Source: Pseudonocardia xinjiangensis (GTDB lineage Bacteria; Actinomycetota; Actinomycetes; Mycobacteriales; Pseudonocardiaceae). From it: a stretch of 41,906 bases of DNA. The notes beneath the pieces were generated by a model. The model saw only the letters and a list, made by a program, of their open reading frames with translations, ran no database searches and had not been told where the DNA came from. Of the stretch, positions 8,337 to 15,190 are shown one piece after another (within the stretch, counting starts at the first letter, position 1; each line of letters starts with the position of its first letter). Both the position numbers and the translations under genes were made by a program. The stretch lies in NCBI RefSeq assembly GCF_012911925.1, contig NZ_JAAXKY010000056.1, positions 1-41,906 on the forward strand, in the 5' to 3' direction.

Positions 8337-9449
8337 TCAGACGTGGATGGGTCCCTGGCGCTCGGCCAGGCGGGAACCGGCGCCGCCCCAGTGCAGGGCG
8401 ATCATCTCCGCGGCGATCGACACGGCCGTCTCCTCCGGGGTGCGGGCCCCCAGGTCGAGCCCGATGGGCGACGACATGCGCTCGATCTCGGCCTCGGTCA
8501 CCCCGACCTCACGCAGGCGCTCCAGCCGGTCCTCGTGCGTGCGCCGCGAGCCCATCGCCCCGATGTAGCCGACCTCCGGCAGCCGCAGGGCCACCTCGAG
8601 CAGCGGCACGTCGAACTTCGGGTCGTGGGTGAGGACGCACAGCGCGGTCCTGGCGTCGATCCGCCCGGCCTCCGCCTCGGCGGCGAGGTAGCGGTGCGGC
8701 CACTCCACGACGACCTCGTTGGCACCGGGGAAGCGCGACGCCGTGGCGAAGACGGGACGCGCGTCGCACACGGTGACCCGGAAGCCGAGGAAGCTGCCGA
8801 TCTTCGCGACCGCGGCCGCGAAGTCGATCGCACCGAAGACGATCATCCGGGGCGGCGGGGCGAACGACTCGACGAACACGTCGAGGCCCTCGCCGCGACG
8901 CTGCCCGTCGACGCCGTAGTGCAGCATCGCGTTGCGCCCCGCGTCGAGCAGCCCGCGCGCGTCGTCGCGGATGGCGTCGTCGAGCCGGGCGGAGCCGGTG
9001 CCGCCGTCGGTTCGGTCGGGCCACACGATCAGCCGGGTGCCGAGCCGCTCGGCGGGGCCGGACACCACGGTGGCCACCGCGACCGGCGACTCGTCGCGGA
9101 TCGCCTCGGCCACCGCGCCCAGCTGTGCGTACTGCTCGGGGTCGACCTTCTCCACGAAGATGTCGATGATCCCGCCGCACGTGAGCCCGACGGCGAAGGC
9201 GTCGTCGTCGGACACGCCGTAGCGCTGCAGGATGGGCCGCCCGTCGGACAGCACCTGCTGCCCGAGCTCGTAGACCGCGCCCTCGACGCAGCCGCCGGAG
9301 ACGCTGCCGACCGCTTCGCCACCCGGCCCGACCAGCATCGACGCGCCAGGCTGACGTGGAGCGGAACTGTACGTCCCGACCACGGTGGCGAGCGCTGCCG
9401 GCTCGCCCTTGTCCCACCAGTCTTCGAGCTGGCGAACTACGTCACGCAT
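8337..9449 (-). CDS. xdhC: XdhC/CoxI family molybdoenzyme maturation protein
   Basis: XdhC-type proteins bind molybdenum cofactor, promote its sulfuration and hand it to xanthine- or CO-dehydrogenase-type enzymes. The 370-residue protein has the N-terminal XdhC_CoxI domain (PAALATVVGTYSSAPRQPGA, VGSVSGGCVEGAVYE, LTCGGIIDIFVE) and the C-terminal Rossmann-like XdhC_C domain (PPRMIVFGAIDFAAA, LTHDPKFDVPLLEVAL, YIGAMGSRRTHEDR). It overlaps the 3' end of the upstream VWA gene by 8 nt and is the last gene of a MoxR-VWA-XdhC operon, the coxD-coxE-coxF-like arrangement. No molybdenum hydroxylase subunit genes lie in the window, so the client enzyme must be elsewhere. Confidence 0.92.
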   Translation of the reverse strand: MRDVVRQLEDWWDKGEPAALATVVGTYSSAPRQPGASMLVGPGGEAVGSVSGGCVEGAVYELGQQVLSDGRPILQRYGVSDDDAFAVGLTCGGIIDIFVEKVDPEQYAQLGAVAEAIRDESPVAVATVVSGPAERLGTRLIVWPDRTDGGTGSARLDDAIRDDARGLLDAGRNAMLHYGVDGQRRGEGLDVFVESFAPPPRMIVFGAIDFAAAVAKIGSFLGFRVTVCDARPVFATASRFPGANEVVVEWPHRYLAAEAEAGRIDARTALCVLTHDPKFDVPLLEVALRLPEVGYIGAMGSRRTHEDRLERLREVGVTEAEIERMSSPIGLDLGARTPEETAVSIAAEMIALHWGGAGSRLAERQGPIHV

Positions 9450-10575
9450 TGCGAACCACCTCGAGCAGTTGTTGCAGAGTGGCGAGGCTGTGCCCGGCCA
9501 ACAGATCGTCCAAGTACGGAAGGGCCGCGACTATTCCGCCCTGTACCGGCGCGTAGCCCTCCTTGCCCGCGTGGGGGTTCACCCAGACCAACCGGTGGGC
9601 GAGCCTGCGCAGCCGCGCCATCTGCTGGGAGAGCAGCTCCGTGCCGCCGCGTTCCCAGCCGTCGGAGAAGACCACGACGACGGCGCGCCTGGCCGCACCG
9701 CGCTGCCCCCACCGGTCGACGAACGCCTGCAGCACCTCGCCGAGGCGGGTGCCGCCCGACCAGTCGGGGATCGCCTTGCCCGTGGCGGCCAGTGCGCGTT
9801 CGGCGTCGCGCATCTGCAGCTCCCGGGTGACGCGGGTGAGCCGGGTGCCGAGGGTGAACACCTCCACGGCGCCGGGTGACCGCCGCACGACGACGTGGGC
9901 GAAGCGGAGCAGCGCGTCGGCGTAGGGCTCCATGGAACCCGAGACGTCGACGAGCAGCACGATCTTGCGAGGCCGCCGGGAATGGTCGCGACGGCGCAGC
10001 TCGCGCAGCTCACCCTGGTTGTGCAGGGTGGCGCGCAGGGTGGCCCGGGCGTCGGTGCCGCCGTGCCGGGACGGTCGCATCCGGCGGGACCTGCGCCGCG
10101 GCAGCTCGGGCTGCAGCAGGGCCAGCAGCGTGCGCAGGTGTTCGCGCTCGGCCGGTGTGAGCTCGGCGAGGTCGCGGTTGCGCAGTACCTCGGCACCACT
10201 GGCGCGGGCCCGGATCTGTGGCTCCTGCCCGTCGTCGTCGCTCTCACCGTCGGTGTTGTCCGGGGTGAGTGCGGCGAGCGTGGGCGGTGGCGGCTTGCGG
10301 TGGTCGGTGATGTCGGTGCGGCCCCCCGGCGGCGGGGTGAACCAGTCCTCGAACGCGCGGTCGTAGCGCGGCAGGTCGTCGGGGTCGGAGCAGAGGGTGA
10401 GCCGACCGGCCCAGTAGGTCTGCGTCCGGCTGGTGACGTCGAGCGCGTCGAGCGCGGCGAGGAACGCGGCCACCCGGTCGGTGGTGATCGCGAGCCCCGC
10501 GTTGCGGAGCACGACCGTGAAACCCACCAGACCCGGGACCGGGTCGTCGGTCGGCGCTGGCGTGGACGCGGTCAT
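9442..10575 (-). CDS. coxE: VWA-domain protein, CoxE-like
   Basis: A 377-residue von Willebrand A protein. The N-terminal half is helical (LRNAGLAITTDRVAAFLAAL) and followed by an acidic, low-complexity linker. The C-terminal VWA domain carries the MIDAS motif DVSGSM in KIVLLVDVSGSMEPYADAL (about residue 208), a Thr in SGGTRLGEVL and FSDGWERG. In Oligotropha CO dehydrogenase, CoxE works with the AAA+ protein CoxD to insert the Cu-S part of the Mo-Cu site; by homology this gene is a metal-centre maturation factor. The ATG at 10575 lies 3 nt after the moxR stop, and its own stop overlaps xdhC, so the three genes are tightly coupled. Confidence 0.9.
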   Translation of the reverse strand: MTASTPAPTDDPVPGLVGFTVVLRNAGLAITTDRVAAFLAALDALDVTSRTQTYWAGRLTLCSDPDDLPRYDRAFEDWFTPPPGGRTDITDHRKPPPPTLAALTPDNTDGESDDDGQEPQIRARASGAEVLRNRDLAELTPAEREHLRTLLALLQPELPRRRSRRMRPSRHGGTDARATLRATLHNQGELRELRRRDHSRRPRKIVLLVDVSGSMEPYADALLRFAHVVVRRSPGAVEVFTLGTRLTRVTRELQMRDAERALAATGKAIPDWSGGTRLGEVLQAFVDRWGQRGAARRAVVVVFSDGWERGGTELLSQQMARLRRLAHRLVWVNPHAGKEGYAPVQGGIVAALPYLDDLLAGHSLATLQQLLEVVRNA

Positions 10576-10578
10576 GGC

Positions 10579-11478
10579 TCAGGAGGCGAGCAGGGTGTCG
10601 AGCTGCTTGCGGACGCGGTCGGCGTCCTCGCGGTACTTGAGGACGGCGCCGAGCGTGGCGGCGGCGCTGTCGACGTCGAGGTGCCGGGCGCCGACGAGCT
10701 GCAGGGCGCGGGCCCAGTCGATCGTCTCGGCCACCCCGGGCGGCTTGAGCAGGTCGGCCCGGCGCAGCTGCTGGACCGCCCCTGCCACCTGCGCGGCGAG
10801 CCGCTCGGGCAGGCCGGGTAGCCGGGAGTGCAGGATCTCGATCTCGCGCTGCAGATCGGGGTGGTCGAGCCAGATGTAGAGGCAGCGCCGCTTGAGTGCG
10901 TCGTGCACCTCGCGCGTGCGGTTGGACGTGAGGACGACCACCGGCGGCACCTTCGCCCTGACCTCGCCGATCTCGGGAATGGTGACGGCGTGTTCGGTGA
11001 GCACCTCGAGCAGGAATGCCTCGAACTCGTCGTCGGCGCGGTCGATCTCGTCGATCAGCAACACGCTCGGAGTGGTCTGCAGAGCGCGCAGGATCGGCCG
11101 GGCGAGCAGGAAGCGCGGGTCGTACAGGGATGCCTCCACCGCGTCGGCGTCGAGCGTCTCACCGGTCGCGCTCGCCGCGGCCTCGAGTGCGCGCAGGTGC
11201 AGCAACTGACGGGGGAAGTCCCAGTCGTACAGGGCCTGGGCCGCGTCGATGCCCTCGTGGCACTGCAACCGGATGAGCTCGGCTCCGAACACCTGCGCGA
11301 GCGCATGGGCCAGTGCGGTCTTGCCGGTACCCGGCTCGCCTTCGCAGAACAGGGGCCGGTTCATCTGCACGGCCAGGAACGCGGCCGTGGCGATGCCGTC
11401 GTCTGCGAGGTAGCCGGTGGTGCGCAGGGCAGCCGCCAGCTCGGTGGGGGAACCCGTGGCGTTCGGGCGATCGGTCAC
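10579..11478 (-). CDS. coxD: MoxR-type AAA+ ATPase, CoxD-like
   Basis: A MoxR-family AAA+ chaperone. Walker A is FCEGEPGTGKTALAHAL (about residues 43-60), Walker B is SVLLIDEIDRAD (about residue 140), and sensor 1 is VVLTSNRTREVHDALKRRC. MoxR ATPases pair with VWA proteins to remodel metalloenzymes, and the partner is the next gene. The frame has GTG codons at 11529 and 11478; the latter (VTDRPNATGSP) is chosen because the first 17 residues are poorly conserved in character, but this is uncertain. It is the first gene of the coxD-coxE-xdhC operon and divergent from the rpf gene at 12006 across about 530 bp. Confidence 0.9.
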   Translation of the reverse strand: MTDRPNATGSPTELAAALRTTGYLADDGIATAAFLAVQMNRPLFCEGEPGTGKTALAHALAQVFGAELIRLQCHEGIDAAQALYDWDFPRQLLHLRALEAAASATGETLDADAVEASLYDPRFLLARPILRALQTTPSVLLIDEIDRADDEFEAFLLEVLTEHAVTIPEIGEVRAKVPPVVVLTSNRTREVHDALKRRCLYIWLDHPDLQREIEILHSRLPGLPERLAAQVAGAVQQLRRADLLKPPGVAETIDWARALQLVGARHLDVDSAAATLGAVLKYREDADRVRKQLDTLLAS

Positions 11479-11630
11479 GGATCCAGCATGACTGAACCGG
11501 GGAGCCCTAGCCACCGCGGGTGAGGACACGCGAGCCCCGGCGGGGGTGGATCCGGCCGAGTTGCGGGACCTTCGCTACTCGCTGTGACCGGCCGATCTAC
11601 TGCCGAACCAACAATACTTCCGGTTTGATT

Positions 11631-11664
11631 GTAATCGATCCGCCGTGATGCGCCCGTAATCGAT
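11631..11664. repeat. Direct repeat GTAATCGAT x2
   Basis: GTAATCGAT occurs at 11631-11639 and 11656-11664, a 25-bp offset, each containing the palindrome ATCGAT. It lies in an AT-richer part of the long divergent region between coxD and rpf and may be paired regulator half-sites. Confidence 0.4.
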
Positions 11665-11718
11665 TGGTGCTCTGACCTGCAGAGATATGGATATTGCCCC
11701 CCGTGTCCGTTGCTTCTC

Positions 11719-11732
11719 GTGACCTCGGTCAC
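11719..11732. promoter_or_regulatory. CRP/GlxR-type site upstream of rpf
   Basis: GTGACCTCGGTCAC matches the CRP core GTGA-N6-TCAC with full symmetry. CRP (Rv3676) control of M. tuberculosis rpfA and GlxR control of a corynebacterial rpf gene are established, so its position about 280 bp before the rpf start codon, just upstream of a candidate promoter, is meaningful. Confidence 0.7.
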
Positions 11733-11743
11733 CCATCTGGGGT

Positions 11744-11774
11744 TTGACGATTTCCCGAGGGTGCCTCGTAACGT
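11744..11774 (+). promoter_or_regulatory. Candidate rpf promoter
   Basis: TTGACG at 11744-11749 and TAACGT (TAnnnT) at 11769-11774 with 19-bp spacing would place transcription start near 11781, roughly 55 bp downstream of the CRP-type palindrome centre. The spacing is slightly long. Confidence 0.4.
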
Positions 11775-11796
11775 CTACGGCCGGTCGTTCCGAGAG

Positions 11797-11958
11797 GGCC
11801 GATCGGAATACATCCGGAGCTGTCGCACCAGGGTCCTGTCCCGCGGTTCCGGTCCGTCGAGATGGAGACGGGACAGGGCCGAGGACGCCATTTCGGAGAA
11901 GTCGCCCCAGGCTTTGACGAGATGGCAGGGAGCTGCTCGCCGGGTCGAACCCCCTGCC
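11797..11958 (+). promoter_or_regulatory. Long structured rpf leader with elements shared with other leaders
   Basis: The leader contains GGCCGATCGGAATACAT (11797-11813), a block recurring before the second rpf gene and at the right edge. Next comes a 12-bp hairpin, GGTCCTGTCCCG (11832-11843) with CGGGACAGGGCC (11869-11880, one G.U pair), whose loop begins GCGGTTCCGG, and then a second hairpin, GGCAGGG (11924-11930) with CCCTGCC (11952-11958). It ends about 47 nt before the start codon. c-di-AMP riboswitches are known upstream of actinobacterial rpf genes, but the canonical blocks of that class were not recognised here. Confidence 0.5.
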
Positions 11959-12005
11959 CGCTGACGAGCACGTTCTCCTCGATGGTGCGAATGGAGAACA
12001 AAGAA

Positions 12006-12656
12006 ATGACTTCTCGACCTGTTTCCCGCAAGGGCCGAAGTCTCCTGCGTCTGGCTCTCGCCGGCGCAGTCGCGGTTGGTGTCCCGTTCGCTGTTGCAGG
12101 CACCGCCAATGCCGCCCCCGACTCCGCCTGGGACAAGCTTGCCCAGTGTGAGAGTGGCGGTAACTGGAAGATCAACACCGGAAACGGCTACTACGGTGGC
12201 CTGCAGTTCAATCCCACGACCTGGCGGGCCTACGGTGGCGCGGGTATGCCGCACCAGGCGAGCCGGCAGCAGCAGATTGCTGTCGCTGAGCGGGTGCTGG
12301 CGGCGCAGGGCTGGAACGCATGGCCGTCCTGCTCGCGCAAGACCGGTGTGCGCGGCAACGCCTCCCAGATCCGGGTCTCCGAGCCCATTGCCGTGAAGGC
12401 CCCGGCAAAGGCGGCGGCTCCGGCGAAGGCCAAGGCGAAGGCACAGGCCAAGGCGCCGGCACGGGTGGAAAGGGTCGCGGCCCCGCACCTCGCCAAGAAC
12501 GGCGCGGACTACACCGTCGTCAAGGGCGACACGCTCAGCAAGATCGCCGCGGAGCGTCGCCTTCCCGGCGGCTGGCACGCACTGTTCGACCGCAACACCG
12601 ACGTTCTGCACAACCCGAACGTCCTGCGGATCGGCCAGCAGCTCGACCTGCACTGA
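12006..12656 (+). CDS. rpfA: Resuscitation-promoting factor (Rpf transglycosylase-like domain + LysM)
   Basis: Secreted muralytic enzyme that cleaves peptidoglycan and promotes exit from dormancy. From the ATG at 12006 the protein has 216 residues: a Sec signal peptide cleaved after about residue 36 (TANA), an Rpf domain (residues 37-115) with catalytic Glu49 in AQCESGGNW and the conserved pattern TGNGYYGGLQF, an Ala/Lys/Pro linker, and a C-terminal LysM (YTVVKGDTLSKIAAE) for cell-wall binding. ATGs at 11982 and 11991 are also in frame; 12006 has GGAG 9 nt upstream and the best signal peptide. The architecture matches Streptomyces Rpf-LysM proteins. A paralogue lies at 14533, on the far side of the moaE-mog-moaC genes. 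Upstream are a CRP-type site and a long leader. Confidence 0.95.
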   Translation: MTSRPVSRKGRSLLRLALAGAVAVGVPFAVAGTANAAPDSAWDKLAQCESGGNWKINTGNGYYGGLQFNPTTWRAYGGAGMPHQASRQQQIAVAERVLAAQGWNAWPSCSRKTGVRGNASQIRVSEPIAVKAPAKAAAPAKAKAKAQAKAPARVERVAAPHLAKNGADYTVVKGDTLSKIAAERRLPGGWHALFDRNTDVLHNPNVLRIGQQLDLH

Positions 12657-12663
12657 TGCGCCC

Positions 12664-12708
12664 GTGCGTGGGTACGGAGCGGCTCTGCGCGGCTCCGTAC
12701 CCACGCGC
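12664..12708. terminator. Bidirectional terminator between rpf and moaE
   Basis: GCGTGGGTACGGAGC (12666-12680) pairs perfectly with GCTCCGTACCCACGC (12692-12706), a 15-bp stem with an 11-nt loop, extendable by a wobble pair. It lies between two convergent genes. Confidence 0.85.
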
Positions 12709-12719
12709 GGCCACAGCCC

Positions 12720-13163
12720 TCAGGTCGAGCCGACCCACTCGTCGGTGCCGTCGGTGAACGCCTGGTGCTTCCAGACGGGCAGCAGCCGCTTCACCTCCTC
12801 GACCAGTTCGGCGCAGGTCTCGAAGGCCTCCCGCCGATGGTCGGCGGCAACGGCGCAGGCGAGTGCGACGTCCCCGATCTCGAGCCGGCCGACCCGGTGG
12901 CTCACCGCGATCGCCCGCACGCCCGTCGCGCGCGCAGCGATGTCGGCGGCCACCTCGGCCACGACCTTCTCCGCGCTCGGGTGAGCGCTGTACTCCAGGC
13001 CGCGCACGGCCCGCCCGCCGTCGTGGTCACGCACCACACCGGCGAACGTCACCACGGCGCCTGCGGCGGCCTGGTCGACGAGCGCGGCGTGCTCCGCCAC
13101 GTCGAGCGGCGACTCTCCGACGGCAGCCCGCAGGACTACCGCTCGGGTCGTTGCTTCCGTCAT
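12720..13163 (-). CDS. moaE: Molybdopterin synthase catalytic (large) subunit MoaE
   Basis: MoaE and thiocarboxylated MoaD convert cyclic pyranopterin phosphate to molybdopterin. The 147-residue protein has [17 protein letters not shown] near the N-terminus, [12 protein letters not shown], the central [16 protein letters not shown] and the active-site lysines around [13 protein letters not shown]. Length is normal. Its ATG at 13163 overlaps the mog stop as ATGA. It is the last gene of moaC-mog-moaE and convergent with rpf, as at the M. tuberculosis moaE2-rpfA junction. MoaD and MoaA are not encoded in this window. Confidence 0.95.
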   Translation of the reverse strand: MTEATTRAVVLRAAVGESPLDVAEHAALVDQAAAGAVVTFAGVVRDHDGGRAVRGLEYSAHPSAEKVVAEVAADIAARATGVRAIAVSHRVGRLEIGDVALACAVAADHRREAFETCAELVEEVKRLLPVWKHQAFTDGTDEWVGST

Positions 13164-13645
13164 CGATGATCGCCTCCTCGAAGCTGGTCCACCGCGTGCT
13201 CCAGCACCTCGGCGAGTACCGACAGGCCGTCGCGGACCCCACCCGTCGATCCGGGCAGGTTCACGACGAGCGTGCGTCCCGCGACCCCGCTGAGCCCCCG
13301 GGAGAGCACCGCCGTGGGCACCTTCGGCGCTCCGGCGGCCCGGATCGCGTCGGCCAGGCCGGGCACCTCGTAGTCCAGGATCCCGCGGGTCACCTCCGGT
13401 GTTGCGTCGGTGGGTGAGATGCCGGTGCCACCGGTGGTGATCACCACGTCGACCCCGTCCGCGACGGCTGCCCGCAGGGCGTCGCCGACCGGTTCGCCGT
13501 CGGGCACCACGGACGGGTCCGGGGTCTCGAACCCCCGCTCGCGCAGCCAGTCGACGATGAGCGGGCCCCCGGTGTCGGCGTAGACGCCCGCGGCGGCCCG
13601 GTTCGACGCCGTCACCACGCGGGCGCGGCGGCCGGGAGCGCTCAC
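13160..13645 (-). CDS. mog: Molybdopterin adenylyltransferase Mog (MoaB/MogA family)
   Basis: Adenylates molybdopterin to prepare it for molybdate insertion by MoeA. The 161-residue protein shows the MoCF-binding fold: [40 protein letters not shown] with the substrate-binding GGTG loop, and [15 protein letters not shown] near the C-terminus. The GTG at 13645 overlaps the moaC stop as GTGA and is preferred over the much longer open frame upstream, which is antisense to other features. The stop overlaps moaE. The equivalent M. tuberculosis gene (Rv0865) lies in the same order. Confidence 0.93.
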   Translation of the reverse strand: MSAPGRRARVVTASNRAAAGVYADTGGPLIVDWLRERGFETPDPSVVPDGEPVGDALRAAVADGVDVVITTGGTGISPTDATPEVTRGILDYEVPGLADAIRAAGAPKVPTAVLSRGLSGVAGRTLVVNLPGSTGGVRDGLSVLAEVLEHAVDQLRGGDHR

Positions 13646-14121
13646 GTGCGGTCCTCCGGACGCGTCCAGGTACCCGTCTTGCCGCCGTCCTTCCGCTCCA
13701 CCCGCACGCCGTCGAGCACCGCGGCAGGGTCGACGGCCTTGACCATGTCGTGCAGGGCCAGCCCGGCCACGGCGACGGCGGTGAGCGCCTCCATCTCGAC
13801 GCCGGTGCGGTCGGTGGTGCGCACGGTGGCCCGGATCCGCACCTCCGCCCCGTCCGGCTCGAGGTCGAGCACCACCCCGCTCAAGGCGATCGGGTGGCAG
13901 AGCGGCACGAGGTCGGGGGTGCGCTTGGCTCCCATGATCCCGGCGATCCGCGCGGTGGCGAGCGCGTCGCCCTTCGGCAGGCCGTCGCGGCGCAGCAGTT
14001 CCACCACCTCGGCGGTGGTGCGCAACGTGCCGGTGGCGACCGCCGTGCGCGCGGTGGGTTCCTTGTCGGTGACGTCCACCATGCGGGCGGCGCCTGCCGT
14101 GTCGACGTGGGTCAGCTCCAC
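13642..14121 (-). CDS. moaC: Cyclic pyranopterin monophosphate synthase MoaC
   Basis: MoaC forms cPMP from the MoaA product, the first committed Moco step. All hallmarks are present in 159 residues: [40 protein letters not shown], the catalytic [29 protein letters not shown] and the terminal KDGGKTGTW lysines. It starts at a GTG at 14121 and is the first gene of the moaC-mog-moaE set. It is divergent from the second rpf gene across about 410 bp that contain a CRP-type palindrome, so the site could serve both directions. Confidence 0.96.
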   Translation of the reverse strand: MELTHVDTAGAARMVDVTDKEPTARTAVATGTLRTTAEVVELLRRDGLPKGDALATARIAGIMGAKRTPDLVPLCHPIALSGVVLDLEPDGAEVRIRATVRTTDRTGVEMEALTAVAVAGLALHDMVKAVDPAAVLDGVRVERKDGGKTGTWTRPEDRT

Positions 14122-14182
14122 ACCCGAACCCTACGGCGTGGTCGGAGCCGACGCCGCGAGGCGCGGAAGCGAGCACATGAGG

Positions 14183-14196
14183 GTGATCTGCATCAC
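14183..14196. promoter_or_regulatory. CRP/GlxR-type site between moaC and second rpf
   Basis: GTGATCTGCATCAC fits GTGA-N6-TCAC, inside the larger inverted repeat GGTGAT-CTGC-ATCACC (14182-14197). It is about 340 bp upstream of the second rpf start codon and 62 bp upstream of the moaC start on the other strand. Confidence 0.65.
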
Positions 14197-14269
14197 CGTG
14201 AAGCAACCTTCGATGATCTCGAACGTTGATCATCCGGGGATGGTGAGCAGCCACAATTCTGTCCCACTG

Positions 14270-14452
14270 GGCCGTTCGGAGTACACGATCGGGGCGCGTG
14301 CCGCTCCGCGCGCTGTGTTTGCTCCCGGCCCGGACGGACGTAGCGTTCTCCGCGGCCCTCCGGAACTCCCCAGGTTCTGAAGGCCCCGGAACCGCAGCGC
14401 TCCCCTGTCCGGCGGTCCCGGCTCCCCGTTGCCTCACGAAGCGCGGGACAGG
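14270..14452 (+). promoter_or_regulatory. Leader of second rpf gene with elements shared with rpfA leader
   Basis: GGCCGTTCGGAGTACAC (14270-14286) matches the rpfA leader block at 14 of 17 positions. CCTGTCCGGCGGTCCCGG (14404-14421) matches the rpfA leader segment 11835-11852 at 16 of 18, and in both leaders it is answered downstream by CGGGACAGG (here 14444-14452). A GGCAG...CTGCC hairpin follows near 14467-14482. The remaining sequence between 14122 and 14532 shows no gene. Confidence 0.5.
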
Positions 14453-14532
14453 AACGGACCGTGGTGGCAGCCCCTCTGCCGCCCCGCCAGCTCCCCGGCG
14501 GACGTCTGTGCGCAGCGCACGGAGATACACCC

Positions 14533-15132
14533 ATGGCGCGCTACCGCGGCCGTCACCGTGCCCCCACCACGACCGGGCGGACCATCGCCCGCACCGCACT
14601 AGCCGGAGCCGTCGCAGGAGCACCACTCGTGATCGCCACCCCGGTGGCTCACGCGGCGACCGACAGCACGTGGGACCGCGTCGCCCAGTGCGAGAGCGGC
14701 GGCCGGTGGGACATCAACACCGGCAACGGCTACCACGGCGGACTGCAGTTCTCGCCGAGCACCTGGAGAGGTTTCGGCGGCGCCGAGTTCGCCCCGGTGG
14801 CGTACCAGGCCAGCCGCGCTCAGCAGATCGTCGTCGCCGAGCGCGTGCTGGCCAAGCAGGGCTGGGGCGCATGGCCCGTCTGCTCCCGCAAGGCCGGAGC
14901 CGTCGGCGAGCCGGCCACCCAGCGCAGCGCCCCCGCCCAGCAGGTGCGGCTCAGCGCTCCCGCCGCCCCTGCTGCCACGAGCGGCACGTACGTCGTGCAG
15001 CGCGGGGACACCCTGTCGTCGATCGCGAGCCGGCACGGCGTCGCCGGTGGCTGGAAGACCCTGGTGAACAAGAACCCCGGGCTCGCCGGGAACCCGCACA
15101 AGATCTCCCCCGGGCAGCACATCACCCTGTGA
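14533..15132 (+). CDS. Second Rpf-LysM resuscitation-promoting factor
   Basis: A paralogue of the rpf product at 12006, 199 residues. Signal peptide to about residue 41 (PVAHA), Rpf domain with catalytic Glu54 in AQCESGGRW followed by TGNGYHGGLQFSPSTW, a short Ala/Pro linker and a C-terminal LysM (YVVQRGDTLSSIAS, ending SPGQHITL). The Rpf domain aligns along its length with the paralogue, with a two-residue insertion after FGGAEF. The ATG at 14533 has GGAG 8 nt upstream. Divergent from moaC. Both copies carry the catalytic Glu, so both should be active; different linkers suggest different wall placement (inference). Confidence 0.95.
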   Translation: MARYRGRHRAPTTTGRTIARTALAGAVAGAPLVIATPVAHAATDSTWDRVAQCESGGRWDINTGNGYHGGLQFSPSTWRGFGGAEFAPVAYQASRAQQIVVAERVLAKQGWGAWPVCSRKAGAVGEPATQRSAPAQQVRLSAPAAPAATSGTYVVQRGDTLSSIASRHGVAGGWKTLVNKNPGLAGNPHKISPGQHITL

Positions 15133-15137
15133 TCCCG

Positions 15138-15190
15138 CCTGCTGACCCGCAGCCGCCCTCCGGCGACGGGGCCGGGTGCGGGTCAGCAGG
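15138..15190. terminator. Terminator hairpin overlapping the 3' end of the mocA-like gene
   Basis: CCTGCTGACCCGCA (15138-15151) pairs with TGCGGGTCAGCAGG (15177-15190), a perfect 14-bp stem with a 25-nt GC-rich loop. It follows rpf by 5 nt and contains the stop codon of the convergent nucleotidyltransferase gene. Confidence 0.8.

Noticed and set aside
5977..8568. 863-residue plus-strand open frame
   Set aside because: Crosses three real genes in other frames, rich in Arg/Gly/Pro, with no domain; an effect of high GC.
11797..12005. Canonical c-di-AMP (ydaO-yuaA) riboswitch before rpfA
   Set aside because: Expected from knowledge of actinobacterial rpf genes, but I could not find its usual blocks (GCCGAATC, GGGGTGAATC, GTCAGCTAAC types). 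Left as a question for a covariance-model search rather than called.
13646..14626. Long N-terminal extension of Mog (488-residue frame)
   Set aside because: It is antisense or out of frame to moaC and the rpf leader; the GTGA overlap with moaC and the family length fix the start at 13645.
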